DNA from: an uncultured Synergistia bacterium
Lineage (GTDB): Bacteria; Eremiobacterota; SpSt-956; JAKJGF01
Direction of reading: 5' to 3'
Length of the DNA: 5,918 nt
NCBI GenBank assembly: GCA_937888925.1
Contig: CALARM010000085.1
Span: 1 to 5,918, forward strand
The position numbers were made by a program, and so were the translations under genes. The notes under the pieces were generated by a model, which did no database searches, had not been told where the DNA came from, and saw only the letters and a program-made list of their open reading frames with translations. Each line of letters opens with the position of its first letter. Position 1 is the first letter of the stretch. Shown in pieces: positions 1 to 5,918 of the stretch.

Positions 1-2
1 TT

Positions 3-419
3 CTTTTATTTATAGAAAGAAAATTTTTAGGTTCAGATTCTTTAAATATATATCTGACTGTTCCGTCAGAAGAAAATCTGACTTTCAATATTTTTACTAA
101 AACCCGGCCTGTGAGAATTATGTGTCAGATGCCATATAAACCTGTTAATACAGGACATATAACTTTTAATAAGTCTTTTCTGGTGGAAAGTAATAACCCT
201 GAGATTATTGAAAAAATACTGACAGAAGATGTTTGCAGAGATATATCAACCCATCCCTGGAAAGGACATATTTCCCTGAAAAATGATAGATTGCATTTCA
301 ACATGGTTTATAACATGTTAGAAGATCTTTCTGATAATACTGAGAATTTGATAAAAATAAGTAATATTATGGTGAAAATTGCCTGTAATATTTCCGGGAA
401 AGAAGGAGAAATTTTGTAA
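3..419 (+). CDS. C-terminal part of an unrecognised protein (5' end outside window)
   Basis: The frame is open from the first complete codon (position 3) to TAA at 417-419, giving 138 residues and no convincing internal start. GTG at 111 and ATG at 120 are in frame but have no Shine-Dalgarno site, and the frame before them reads like normal protein, so the gene very probably starts upstream. No membrane segment or signal peptide is visible. The segment around TFNKSFLVESNNPEIIEKIL (167-226), followed by an alternating polar/hydrophobic stretch (ISLKNDRLHFNM) and a C-terminal helix ending in IMVKIACNI, faintly resembles the C-terminal domain of DUF3137-like proteins, where a 'V.S.d...a..iL' strand-helix precedes beta strands and a helix. 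That is a weak pattern match and not an assignment. It converges with the SpoIIM-family gene, 51 bp away. Function unknown. Confidence 0.7.
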   Translation, partial: LLFIERKFLGSDSLNIYLTVPSEENLTFNIFTKTRPVRIMCQMPYKPVNTGHITFNKSFLVESNNPEIIEKILTEDVCRDISTHPWKGHISLKNDRLHFNMVYNMLEDLSDNTENLIKISNIMVKIACNISGKEGEIL

Positions 420-470
420 CCTGAAATTTCCCATCCTGTAAGAACAATTCCTGCTCCTCCATAGGCTCCA

Positions 471-1430
471 TTATATCCTGCTTTTCGGTGAAAAATATAA
501 AACAAGCAAAAGACCTGTAAATATGGAAAAAATCAATTTAATATAAGGTGATATGTCAAGAGGTGTAATAAAACCTTCGATTATGCCTGCTATTATAAAC
601 ATAGGTATTACACCTAATATCAGTCTGATAGCCTTATGCCCCTTTGTCTTCATAGAATCTATTCTCGTTAAATCGCCGGGGTTAATCATTCCGTCTGCAA
701 GGATTAAACCTGCGCCGCCGCTTATGAATATAGCTACCAGTTCTGTTATGCCGTGAGGCAGTATGAGAGACCAGAAGTGGATATCGTAATGATAATGATT
801 GAACAGGGCGGCAAGACTTCCCAGCATAAAGCCATTGAATATCAATACATATACTGTCCCGATACCTGCAGTTATACCGAAAGCAAAAGCTTTAAATCCT
901 ACAGATATATTATTTGTCATTATTTTACTTGATAATTCAGGCGCCATAGAAGTCGGAAAGCTGGCCTTTACCTGATTTTCTTTCAACCCTTCTTCTACCG
1001 GTATAACAAATTCGTCAGGTAAAAATATCCCTGCCGTGGCTGTATCAGTTTTTACAATTACATAGGAAAAGATATATGATATAACAAATATCATACATGA
1101 TAAAAGGATATAAGAAAAGCTCTGTCGAAATAAAACCGGAAAGACAGAAAGATAAAATTTTGCTATATGCCATATATTAAAAGGCGGAGGCAGATAAATC
1201 TGACTGTGTGCCCTGGCTACAAGCTGATTTAAATAATTAATTATTTCTCTGTCTTTAAAAGAGGACTTTGTGTAGGATAGATCGGAACTGGCCTGCCGGT
1301 AAAGTCTTCCTAATTCTAAAAGACTGTTTCTATCGAATTGTTTCAATCCTCTTTGTTCTGCCAGTTTAATAAGCTCTGACAGGCGGTTCCAGGAAGTTTT
1401 TTTCTGTTCTATAAATTGATCTATTTTCAT
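471..1430 (-). CDS. SpoIIM-family (DUF95) integral membrane protein
   Basis: A complete 319-residue protein. The N-terminal ~100 residues are soluble and helical (MKIDQFIEQKKTSWNRLSEL, then LGRLYRQASSDLSYTKS). About five or six membrane segments follow, near 103-125, 178-205, 220-246, 268-287 and 297-314. Family hallmarks are visible: the N174-x-x-V-x-F start of the second membrane block, the ILPHGITEL motif with His226, Gly227 and Glu230 followed by a Gly-rich membrane stretch, and AGIIEGFITP with Glu285. The length and the soluble N-terminal helical region match the broad bacterial/archaeal SpoIIM-like family, which is usually about 300-340 residues, longer than the Bacillus sporulation protein. 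A sporulation role should not be assumed, because none of the neighbours is a sporulation gene. The ATG at 1430 has AGGA about 8 nt upstream (plus-strand 1439-1442). It is divergent from the RDD gene with only 35 bp between starts, and SpoIIM-like and RDD proteins are recurrent neighbours. Molecular function is unknown; a membrane transport or envelope role is inference. Confidence 0.92.
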   Translation of the reverse strand: MKIDQFIEQKKTSWNRLSELIKLAEQRGLKQFDRNSLLELGRLYRQASSDLSYTKSSFKDREIINYLNQLVARAHSQIYLPPPFNIWHIAKFYLSVFPVLFRQSFSYILLSCMIFVISYIFSYVIVKTDTATAGIFLPDEFVIPVEEGLKENQVKASFPTSMAPELSSKIMTNNISVGFKAFAFGITAGIGTVYVLIFNGFMLGSLAALFNHYHYDIHFWSLILPHGITELVAIFISGGAGLILADGMINPGDLTRIDSMKTKGHKAIRLILGVIPMFIIAGIIEGFITPLDISPYIKLIFSIFTGLLLVLYFSPKSRI

Positions 1431-1449
1431 TATTTTATTCCTGCATTAT

Positions 1450-1455
1450 AAGGAG
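1450..1455 (+). promoter_or_regulatory. Shine-Dalgarno site AAGGAG fixing a TTG start
   Basis: AAGGAG lies 10 nt before TTG at 1466 and 25 nt before the first in-frame ATG at 1481. The spacing favours TTG as the true start of the RDD protein, adding five residues (MKENR) before the internal Met. The site sits in the 35-bp gap shared with the divergent SpoIIM-family gene. Confidence 0.75.
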
Positions 1456-1465
1456 TCAGAATTAC

Positions 1466-2236
1466 TTGAAAGAAAACAGGATGACTGTATTAACACCGGA
1501 AGCAGTTGAAATTGAACTCGAACCTGCCGATCTCGGCTCTCGTTTTATAGCAATATTGATTGATACCATAATTCAAATAGTTTTAATATTACCTGTAATA
1601 GTCCTTATGAGCCTTATGGAATTTTTTTCCACGGGAAAAGGGGTTCAGCCTTTTGCTTCATGGATAACAGGTCTTTTATTTATCCTTCTCTTTATACTCG
1701 GTTTTTCCGGTTATCATATATTTTTTGAGCTCCTGTGGAACGGAAAAACTCCGGGAAAAAGAATAACCTCTATAAAGGTTATAAGAGACGGAGGATTTCC
1801 TGTTGAAGTTACTTCATCTTTTATACGTAATTTAATAAGAATAGTAGATTTTATACCATTTTACTATTTTGCAGGTATTATTTCAATAGTTCTGTGTAAA
1901 AATAAAAAGAGACTAGGTGATATTGTTGCAGGAACTATGGTTATAAAAGAATATGCCGATATTCCCCCTCCTGCTCTGACCGGGCATGAAGAATGTTCTA
2001 ACGGTATAAATCTATCGTATCTTGAAAAAATAACGGAACATGAGTATATACTTATAAGGGAATTGATTTTAAGGCATGAAGAGCTCGACATGACTGCTCG
2101 AAAGTCTATTTCATCAAAGATTGCAGGGCCATTGATGAAAAAACTCGAAATGGATAGAAGCCATATAGAAGGAAGAGAATATGAGTTTCTGGAAGAACTG
2201 GTAGAAAATTTAAGGAATAATGAAAAATTTTTGTAA
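1466..2236 (+). CDS. RDD-family membrane protein with cytoplasmic C-terminal extension
   Basis: A 256-residue protein. The RDD domain spans roughly residues 12-162. The defining residues are seen as Arg26 in LGSRFIAI, Asp33 in the first membrane segment (LIDTIIQIVL), and Asp128 at the start of the third membrane segment (RIVDFIPF). Membrane segments lie near 27-50, 66-90 and 126-144. The usual loop WNGKTPGKRI (91-100) follows the second segment, and KKRLGDIVAGTMVI (147-160) closes the domain. Residues about 163-256 form a soluble, charged, helix-rich tail (YLEKITEHEYILIRELI and on), a type of extension often seen in RDD proteins near SpoIIM-like genes. Family function is mostly unknown; some RDD proteins have been linked to ion or solute transport. 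The TTG start is chosen from the AAGGAG spacing. It is followed 35 bp later by the kinase gene with no visible terminator, so co-transcription is likely. Confidence 0.92.
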   Translation: MKENRMTVLTPEAVEIELEPADLGSRFIAILIDTIIQIVLILPVIVLMSLMEFFSTGKGVQPFASWITGLLFILLFILGFSGYHIFFELLWNGKTPGKRITSIKVIRDGGFPVEVTSSFIRNLIRIVDFIPFYYFAGIISIVLCKNKKRLGDIVAGTMVIKEYADIPPPALTGHEECSNGINLSYLEKITEHEYILIRELILRHEELDMTARKSISSKIAGPLMKKLEMDRSHIEGREYEFLEELVENLRNNEKFL

Positions 2237-2258
2237 ATTCATTACATGAATGGTATCT

Positions 2259-2262
2259 GGAG
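2259..2262 (+). promoter_or_regulatory. Ribosome binding site (GGAG) of the kinase gene
   Basis: GGAG lies 9 nt before the ATG at 2272 within the 35-bp gap after the RDD stop codon. Other ATGs in the gap (2246 and 2250) run into stops within a few codons, so 2272 is the only sensible start. Confidence 0.55.
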
Positions 2263-2271
2263 TGAAATCCA

Positions 2272-4218
2272 ATGGATCTTCCTGAGGAAATAACCTCTAA
2301 TTATAACGTTATAGAGAGACTGGGAGGAGAAGAGGGAGGAAATGTTTATCTTGTAGAAGATATCTCTTCCGGCGGTCTTTACGTTATTAAAGAATTGATA
2401 TTATCATATTATTCTTCCTCTCCAAGAGTACAGAAGATTATCAATGAAATTTCCTCTACGGGAGAAATGCTTATGAATTTCTCCTGTGACGGATTACCGA
2501 AATTTTTTGATTTTATTCCTCTGGATGGTACCTATTATTTTCTCATGGAATATATAAAGGGAGATAATCTGGATTCTCTGTGCGAAAAATCAAGAGGTTT
2601 TTTCCCTGTCCAAAAAGTTGTCTCATGGGCTATAAAAATATGCAATTCTTTAAGTTATCTCCACAGTAATGATTTTATTTTTAAGGACTTAAAGCCGGGA
2701 CATATAATTATAGATAAATCTGGAGAGCCATGGCTTGTTGATTTCGGACTGTCAAGATATGCAGGTTTGAATATTAAATCATTACAGGTTTCTTATAATG
2801 TTCCTCCTTATTTTTCTTCACCGGAACATTATGAAAAACAGGATATTACCGGTGTGTCTGATGTTTATTCCCTTGGTGCTACCATTTATTTTGTCCTTAC
2901 GGAATCTTTTCCTTTAGATGCAAGAGAACGTACCGGAGGTAAAGAGCAATTAAAAAAACCCTCTGAATTAAATGAAAATATAAACGATGATCTGGATTTT
3001 ATTATAATGAAATCACTCAATTTAAATCCGGAAGAACGTTATCAGACTGCATATGCTTTGAAGGAAGATTTTGAGAATTTTCTGGCAGGGAGGGAGATTT
3101 TTAAAGGGAAAATCTTATCTGATACATATCAGAAAAAATCTGATGCCTGTCAAAAGAAAAATGAAGAAATTTTACAGGCTATATCGGAAGTAGCCACATG
3201 GGGTACAGAGGGAAATCAAATACCGGCTAGAAAAGGTTTACTCAGGCCAAAATCAAATTTACTTGAACGGGCGAAATCTTTTCCTGCCGGGAAAAATGAA
3301 CAGATTTCCGGTAAAGACAGGGAAAATAGAGAGGCAGTTAAGAATAAAATAATTGAACCTCACTTTATAGAAAGGGCTGACAGGAAAGAGGAAAAACCGG
3401 TTAAAGAGAGAGAAAAGAAAGATTTTATAGAATGGGACCATAAAGAAAAGAAACCATGTAAAGAGAAAGAAGAGGAAGATTTTACAAAAATTGATTATAA
3501 TGAAGAAAGACCCTCTGATAAACAGAGAGAAGATTTCATAAAGAAGAAAAAAGTTCGTGAAGAACTGATGGCACGGGAAGATCCATTACCTGCCATGTCA
3601 CTTATGGATAATCGTGATAGCTATGTCGAAATAGAATCCCGGAATACCCATTGTGAAGGACAGGTAATTTCAACTGAAGACCGGGAAAAGAAAGATGATT
3701 TTAAGAAACTTTTGAAGGTCAAATCCAGTGGAAAACATTCGGTGCGTAATGATTTTCATAAGAAATATAGTTCTATGGTTTCTTCTGGTACGGAGAATAA
3801 AGATGGTGATTTACTACCACTGGAAGATAGATTAAAACGGATACGGATTGCAGATGATACTAAAGAAAAACCCGGTAAATTTATTATTATTTTATGTAAT
3901 ATTATTGGTGTTTTTGTGATACTCATTGTTTTGTATATGTTTTTCGGAAGAACTTTAATGGCAGAATGGCATTTTACAAGAGGCAAAGAACTTCTGGACA
4001 GAGGGAATATTCCCGGCTCCATAGTTGAGTTTCAACATGCTCTGGATTTTAAAGAATTTAAAAATCGTGAGATTTATTTCTGGATTGGCAAAGCCTATAA
4101 TTTATCAGGGAACAGGGATGATGCAAAAAGATATTTAAATAATTATATTGATGCCTGTCCTGATGGTGATTTTTCCGGGGAAGCAAGGAATATACTCAGG
4201 ACATCAGGGGAGCAATGA
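2272..4218 (+). CDS. Membrane-anchored Hanks-type Ser/Thr protein kinase with charged linker and C-terminal TPRs
   Basis: A 648-residue protein. The kinase domain spans about residues 11-272: glycine loop LGGEEGGNVY (17-26), Lys40 in YVIKE, alpha-C Glu59, hinge MEYIKGDNL, catalytic loop FKDLKPGH (137-144) with Asp139 and Lys141, DFG at 157-159, SPE at 183-185, DVYSLG at 197-202 and LNPEERYQT with Arg257. It is closest in layout to PknB-type bacterial kinases, which phosphorylate Ser/Thr of protein substrates. Deviations: Phe-Lys replaces the His-Arg of HRD, His144 replaces the Mg-binding Asn, Glu20 replaces the second loop Gly, and the usual GT before the Y..PE segment is absent. Residues about 275-536 are a low-complexity, Lys/Glu-rich linker containing a degenerate repeat at 364-420. 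One membrane helix follows at about 537-558, then about two TPR-like units (564-632; GKELLDRGNIPGSIVEFQHA and GKAYNLSGNRDDAKRYLNNY). A cytoplasmic kinase would put the TPRs on the other side of the membrane, a possible sensor or interaction domain (inference). It lies in the same unit as the RDD and propeller genes. Activity is likely but unproven, given the altered residues. Confidence 0.93.
   Translation: MDLPEEITSNYNVIERLGGEEGGNVYLVEDISSGGLYVIKELILSYYSSSPRVQKIINEISSTGEMLMNFSCDGLPKFFDFIPLDGTYYFLMEYIKGDNLDSLCEKSRGFFPVQKVVSWAIKICNSLSYLHSNDFIFKDLKPGHIIIDKSGEPWLVDFGLSRYAGLNIKSLQVSYNVPPYFSSPEHYEKQDITGVSDVYSLGATIYFVLTESFPLDARERTGGKEQLKKPSELNENINDDLDFIIMKSLNLNPEERYQTAYALKEDFENFLAGREIFKGKILSDTYQKKSDACQKKNEEILQAISEVATWGTEGNQIPARKGLLRPKSNLLERAKSFPAGKNEQISGKDRENREAVKNKIIEPHFIERADRKEEKPVKEREKKDFIEWDHKEKKPCKEKEEEDFTKIDYNEERPSDKQREDFIKKKKVREELMAREDPLPAMSLMDNRDSYVEIESRNTHCEGQVISTEDREKKDDFKKLLKVKSSGKHSVRNDFHKKYSSMVSSGTENKDGDLLPLEDRLKRIRIADDTKEKPGKFIIILCNIIGVFVILIVLYMFFGRTLMAEWHFTRGKELLDRGNIPGSIVEFQHALDFKEFKNREIYFWIGKAYNLSGNRDDAKRYLNNYIDACPDGDFSGEARNILRTSGEQ
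3361..3567 (+). repeat. Degenerate ~54-60 bp tandem repeat in the kinase linker
   Basis: Three and a half units start at 3361, 3421, 3478 and 3532 (20, 19 and 18 residues, then a partial unit). Each begins with [HD]-F-[IT] and continues through acidic and basic residues to a Pro after Lys/Arg (EEKP, EKKP, EERP), then a Lys/Glu run. The first two units are also clearly similar in DNA (shared TTTATAGAA and TTAAAGAGA/GTAAAGAGA blocks), so the array probably arose by tandem duplication followed by drift. The unit lengths keep the reading frame. Probably disordered or single-helix spacer. Confidence 0.6.
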
Positions 4219-4315
4219 ATAGTTGTTTTAATTACTACCATTTTTATTGCAGGTTAGCAGGATTCTTCCATGAGAAAGAGAAAGTTATTAAGGTTTGTTT
4301 TTTTCTATGTAATGT

Positions 4316-4326
4316 GGAAAGGCAGG
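4316..4326 (+). promoter_or_regulatory. Purine-rich ribosome binding site before the TTG-started propeller gene
   Basis: The run GGAAAGGCAGG lies 4-8 nt before the tandem TTG codons at 4331 and 4334. The frame has a stop at 4310-4312, and no in-frame ATG occurs before the middle of the propeller, so one of these TTGs is the likely start. The sequence does not distinguish between them. Confidence 0.45.
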
Positions 4327-4330
4327 TAAC

Positions 4331-5918
4331 TTGTTGAAACTTTCTGTTGACTTACCGGCACAGATAAAGTTAGATTTACTGCAGATAGAAGAACTGAATA
4401 ATCCTAAATTTGCCTTTAATTTTTGCTGGAAATTTAAAACAGGTGATGCAATAATTTCTTCGCCATTTTTCTGGAAAAATACGATATTTGTTAATTCTTC
4501 AGATGGTTATCTTTATGCAATAGACGGAGAGAAAGGTGAAGAAAAGTGGAAGAAGAAATTACTTAAGGACGAAAGAGATCTTTCTATTGAATGTTCTCCT
4601 GTAATCTCCTCCCGTGACAGATTATATGTTTCGTCTTTTCGAAATCTCTATGCAATCGATGTAAACAGAGGGGATATAATTTTACAAACAGACGGATTTT
4701 TTAACAGATCTTCTCTCTGTCTTACAGAAAAAAGGCTTTTTGCCAGCCAGCGTAACATCTTCTGTGCTTATAATCCGGGAAATTTAGAAAAAATATGGGA
4801 ATTTAAAGCGGAAAGCTATCTTGAAACTTCTCCATGTATCAGTAATAATATGGTTTTTTTCGGCTCCGAAGGTTCTAAAATATATGCACTTGATATAGAA
4901 GAGGGCAAACTTTTATGGGAATTTCAAACAGGTAATGCAGTAGAAGCCACACCTTTCGTATATAAAGATACATTACTTGTCGGCTCAAGGGATCAGAACC
5001 TTTATGCTCTTAATCTCTTTGACGGGAGTAAAAAATGGAATATTGAACTGGATGGAGAAATTTGCTGTACATCACCTGTCTATAAAGGTATTGTTTATGT
5101 AGCTACAGTACTTGGAAATATTTATGCCTTCAATGCCACGACAGGTAAATTGAAATGGAAGTCTGATGTCTCAGGCACTATTTACTCATCACCTGTAATA
5201 GATAAAGGTATAATATACCTCGGCTCTTCAGGAAGAATTAAAAAACTTAATGTTATTTCTATCTCTACAGGACAGGTGATATGGGATTTTGATATAGATG
5301 GTGAACTGTTTTCCTCTCCTTTTTTAGCAGATAAAAAAGTATATATAACCTCTATGGACGGGTATGTTTATTCTTTTTCCTGTAAAGCTCTCACTGATTA
5401 TATTGAAGAAGAGGATATGGAAGAGGAAGAAGAACAGAAAGTGCCGGATGTAAAAGACAGGACTTTCACTCAGGAGGACAAACCTTTATACAAAGAGAAA
5501 ATACCGGAGGTAAAGGATAAGTCTTTCATTCAGCAGGAAAAACCTCTTTGTAAAGATAGAATGTCCGAAGAGAAAGAGACAGTCGGAAAAGAAGCCTATG
5601 ATGACCATAAAATGGAACTTCGTAAAAAAAAGCAGGAAATGGAAGATAAACTGAAGGCCAGGGCAAAAGAAGCGAAAATACAGGAAAAAAATAAAGAAGA
5701 AATTAAATCAAAAAAGATGGAAGCCATTGAAGAAAGGCTTAAAACCCAGAGCCAGACAAAAAGAATCGATGATTCCTTTAAATTTGAAGTTCTGAAAAGA
5801 CTTGAAGAGATGAATAAATCTCATGAAAATGTCGTTTCTGCACCTGTGAGGGATGATAAAAAGAAGTCAGAAGAACTTGCGAGAAAAATAAAAGAACAGC
5901 TCAGTAAAAAGAAAAAAG
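4331..5918 (+). CDS. PQQ-type (BamB-like fold) eight-bladed beta-propeller protein with charged coiled-coil tail, 3' end outside window
   Basis: Open from TTG 4331 (or 4334) to the window end: 529 codons, no stop seen. Residues about 28-352 form a PQQ-like propeller. Recurrent G-S-x-D-x-x-L-Y-A-L-D-x-x-x-G-K-x-x-W motifs are visible, e.g. SSDGYLYAIDGEKGEEKW (56-73), GSEGSKIYALDIEEGKLLW (178-196) and GSRDQNLYALNLFDGSKKW (218-236). Eight W-type strands can be counted, the first (CWKFKTG, 32-38) being N-terminal and the eighth at 316-324, consistent with eight blades closed by pairing the N-terminal strand with the last blade. The second repeat lacks its Trp. Unlike BamB there is no signal peptide or lipobox, and the domain carries many Cys (32, 88, 130, 145, 169, 245, 246, 351), which points to the cytoplasm. 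A Glu-rich run (359-368), two 20-residue tandem repeats (371-410) and a Lys/Glu-rich probable coiled coil (about 418-529) follow. No PQQ-enzyme active site is evident, so a scaffold or protein-binding role is more likely than a dehydrogenase. It follows the kinase gene by 112 bp on the same strand. Confidence 0.88.
   Translation, partial: MLKLSVDLPAQIKLDLLQIEELNNPKFAFNFCWKFKTGDAIISSPFFWKNTIFVNSSDGYLYAIDGEKGEEKWKKKLLKDERDLSIECSPVISSRDRLYVSSFRNLYAIDVNRGDIILQTDGFFNRSSLCLTEKRLFASQRNIFCAYNPGNLEKIWEFKAESYLETSPCISNNMVFFGSEGSKIYALDIEEGKLLWEFQTGNAVEATPFVYKDTLLVGSRDQNLYALNLFDGSKKWNIELDGEICCTSPVYKGIVYVATVLGNIYAFNATTGKLKWKSDVSGTIYSSPVIDKGIIYLGSSGRIKKLNVISISTGQVIWDFDIDGELFSSPFLADKKVYITSMDGYVYSFSCKALTDYIEEEDMEEEEEQKVPDVKDRTFTQEDKPLYKEKIPEVKDKSFIQQEKPLCKDRMSEEKETVGKEAYDDHKMELRKKKQEMEDKLKARAKEAKIQEKNKEEIKSKKMEAIEERLKTQSQTKRIDDSFKFEVLKRLEEMNKSHENVVSAPVRDDKKKSEELARKIKEQLSKKKK
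5441..5560 (+). repeat. Two-copy 60-bp tandem repeat in the propeller protein tail
   Basis: Copies at 5441-5500 and 5501-5560 are directly adjacent and in frame, matching at about 44 of 60 bases by eye. They encode VPDVKDRTFTQEDKPLYKEK and IPEVKDKSFIQQEKPLCKDR. The pattern is a VKD, then an aromatic-containing F-[TI], then [DE]KPL and a basic/acidic end. It resembles the repeat unit in the linker of the neighbouring kinase. Confidence 0.7.

Noticed and set aside
308..505. Minus-strand open frame of 65 codons (Gly-rich start)
   Set aside because: It overlaps the end of the SpoIIM-family gene in another frame and is antisense to the C-terminal end of the upstream gene. It has no ribosome site and no recognisable domain.
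553..756. Plus-strand open frame antisense to the SpoIIM-family gene
   Set aside because: Shadow of the strong minus-strand membrane-protein frame; no domain.
471..1430. Reading the SpoIIM-family gene as evidence for endospore formation
   Set aside because: The family is widespread in non-sporulating bacteria and archaea, and no other sporulation gene is present.
1445..1450. TATAAT on the minus strand before the SpoIIM-family gene, as a -10 box
   Set aside because: Transcription would start about 7 nt downstream, inside or past the AGGA ribosome site, and no -35-like hexamer lies 16-18 nt upstream. AT-rich DNA makes such hexamers common.
1864..2091. Minus-strand open frame inside the RDD gene
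   Set aside because: Antisense shadow; the plus-strand frame has clear family motifs throughout.
3259..4022. Two minus-strand open frames (3259-3441 and 3756-4022) antisense to the kinase linker and membrane segment
   Set aside because: They mirror the Lys/Glu-rich coding strand (giving Phe/Leu-rich peptides), have no ribosome sites and lie wholly inside a well-supported gene.
4331..5380. Propeller as a PQQ-dependent dehydrogenase
   Set aside because: No signal peptide, no recognisable active-site Asp/Cys-Cys disulfide motif context, and the domain has only the short BamB-like repeats.

Overview
This is an AT-rich bacterial window. It has frequent AGA/AGG arginine codons, Shine-Dalgarno sites, TTG starts and tightly spaced genes. 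The phylum cannot be fixed from the sequence. A Hanks-type Ser/Thr kinase, a PQQ-type propeller, an RDD protein and a SpoIIM-family protein together occur in many deep-branching or environmental phyla, so they do not imply a spore-former. There are no tRNA, rRNA, CRISPR or insertion-sequence signals.

Layout. (1) Positions 3-419 (+) are the C-terminal end of a gene that begins before the window. I cannot assign it to a family with confidence. (2) After a 51-bp convergent gap, 471-1430 (-) encodes a complete SpoIIM/DUF95-type integral membrane protein. (3) Only 35 bp separate its start from a divergent plus-strand set: an RDD-family membrane protein (1466-2236, TTG start behind a clear AAGGAG), a membrane-anchored Ser/Thr kinase with a long charged linker and C-terminal TPRs (2272-4218), and a cytoplasmic PQQ-type eight-bladed beta-propeller with a charged, coiled-coil-like tail (4331 to beyond the window end).

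How they may work together. The three plus-strand genes look like one transcription unit (gaps of 35 and 112 bp). RDD and SpoIIM-family proteins are often found as neighbours in bacteria. A membrane module (SpoIIM + RDD) may therefore be tied to a signalling module (kinase + propeller). The kinase and propeller also share a similar, degenerate, highly charged repeat in their linker or tail, which suggests a common origin, interaction or common modification of these segments. The kinase retains the core catalytic Lys, Glu and Asp residues but has unusual substitutions: HRD becomes FKD, the Mg-binding Asn of the catalytic loop becomes His, and the second Gly of the glycine loop becomes Glu. The most notable points are this divergent active site, the shared repeat tails, and two overlapping micro-ORFs between the kinase and propeller genes.
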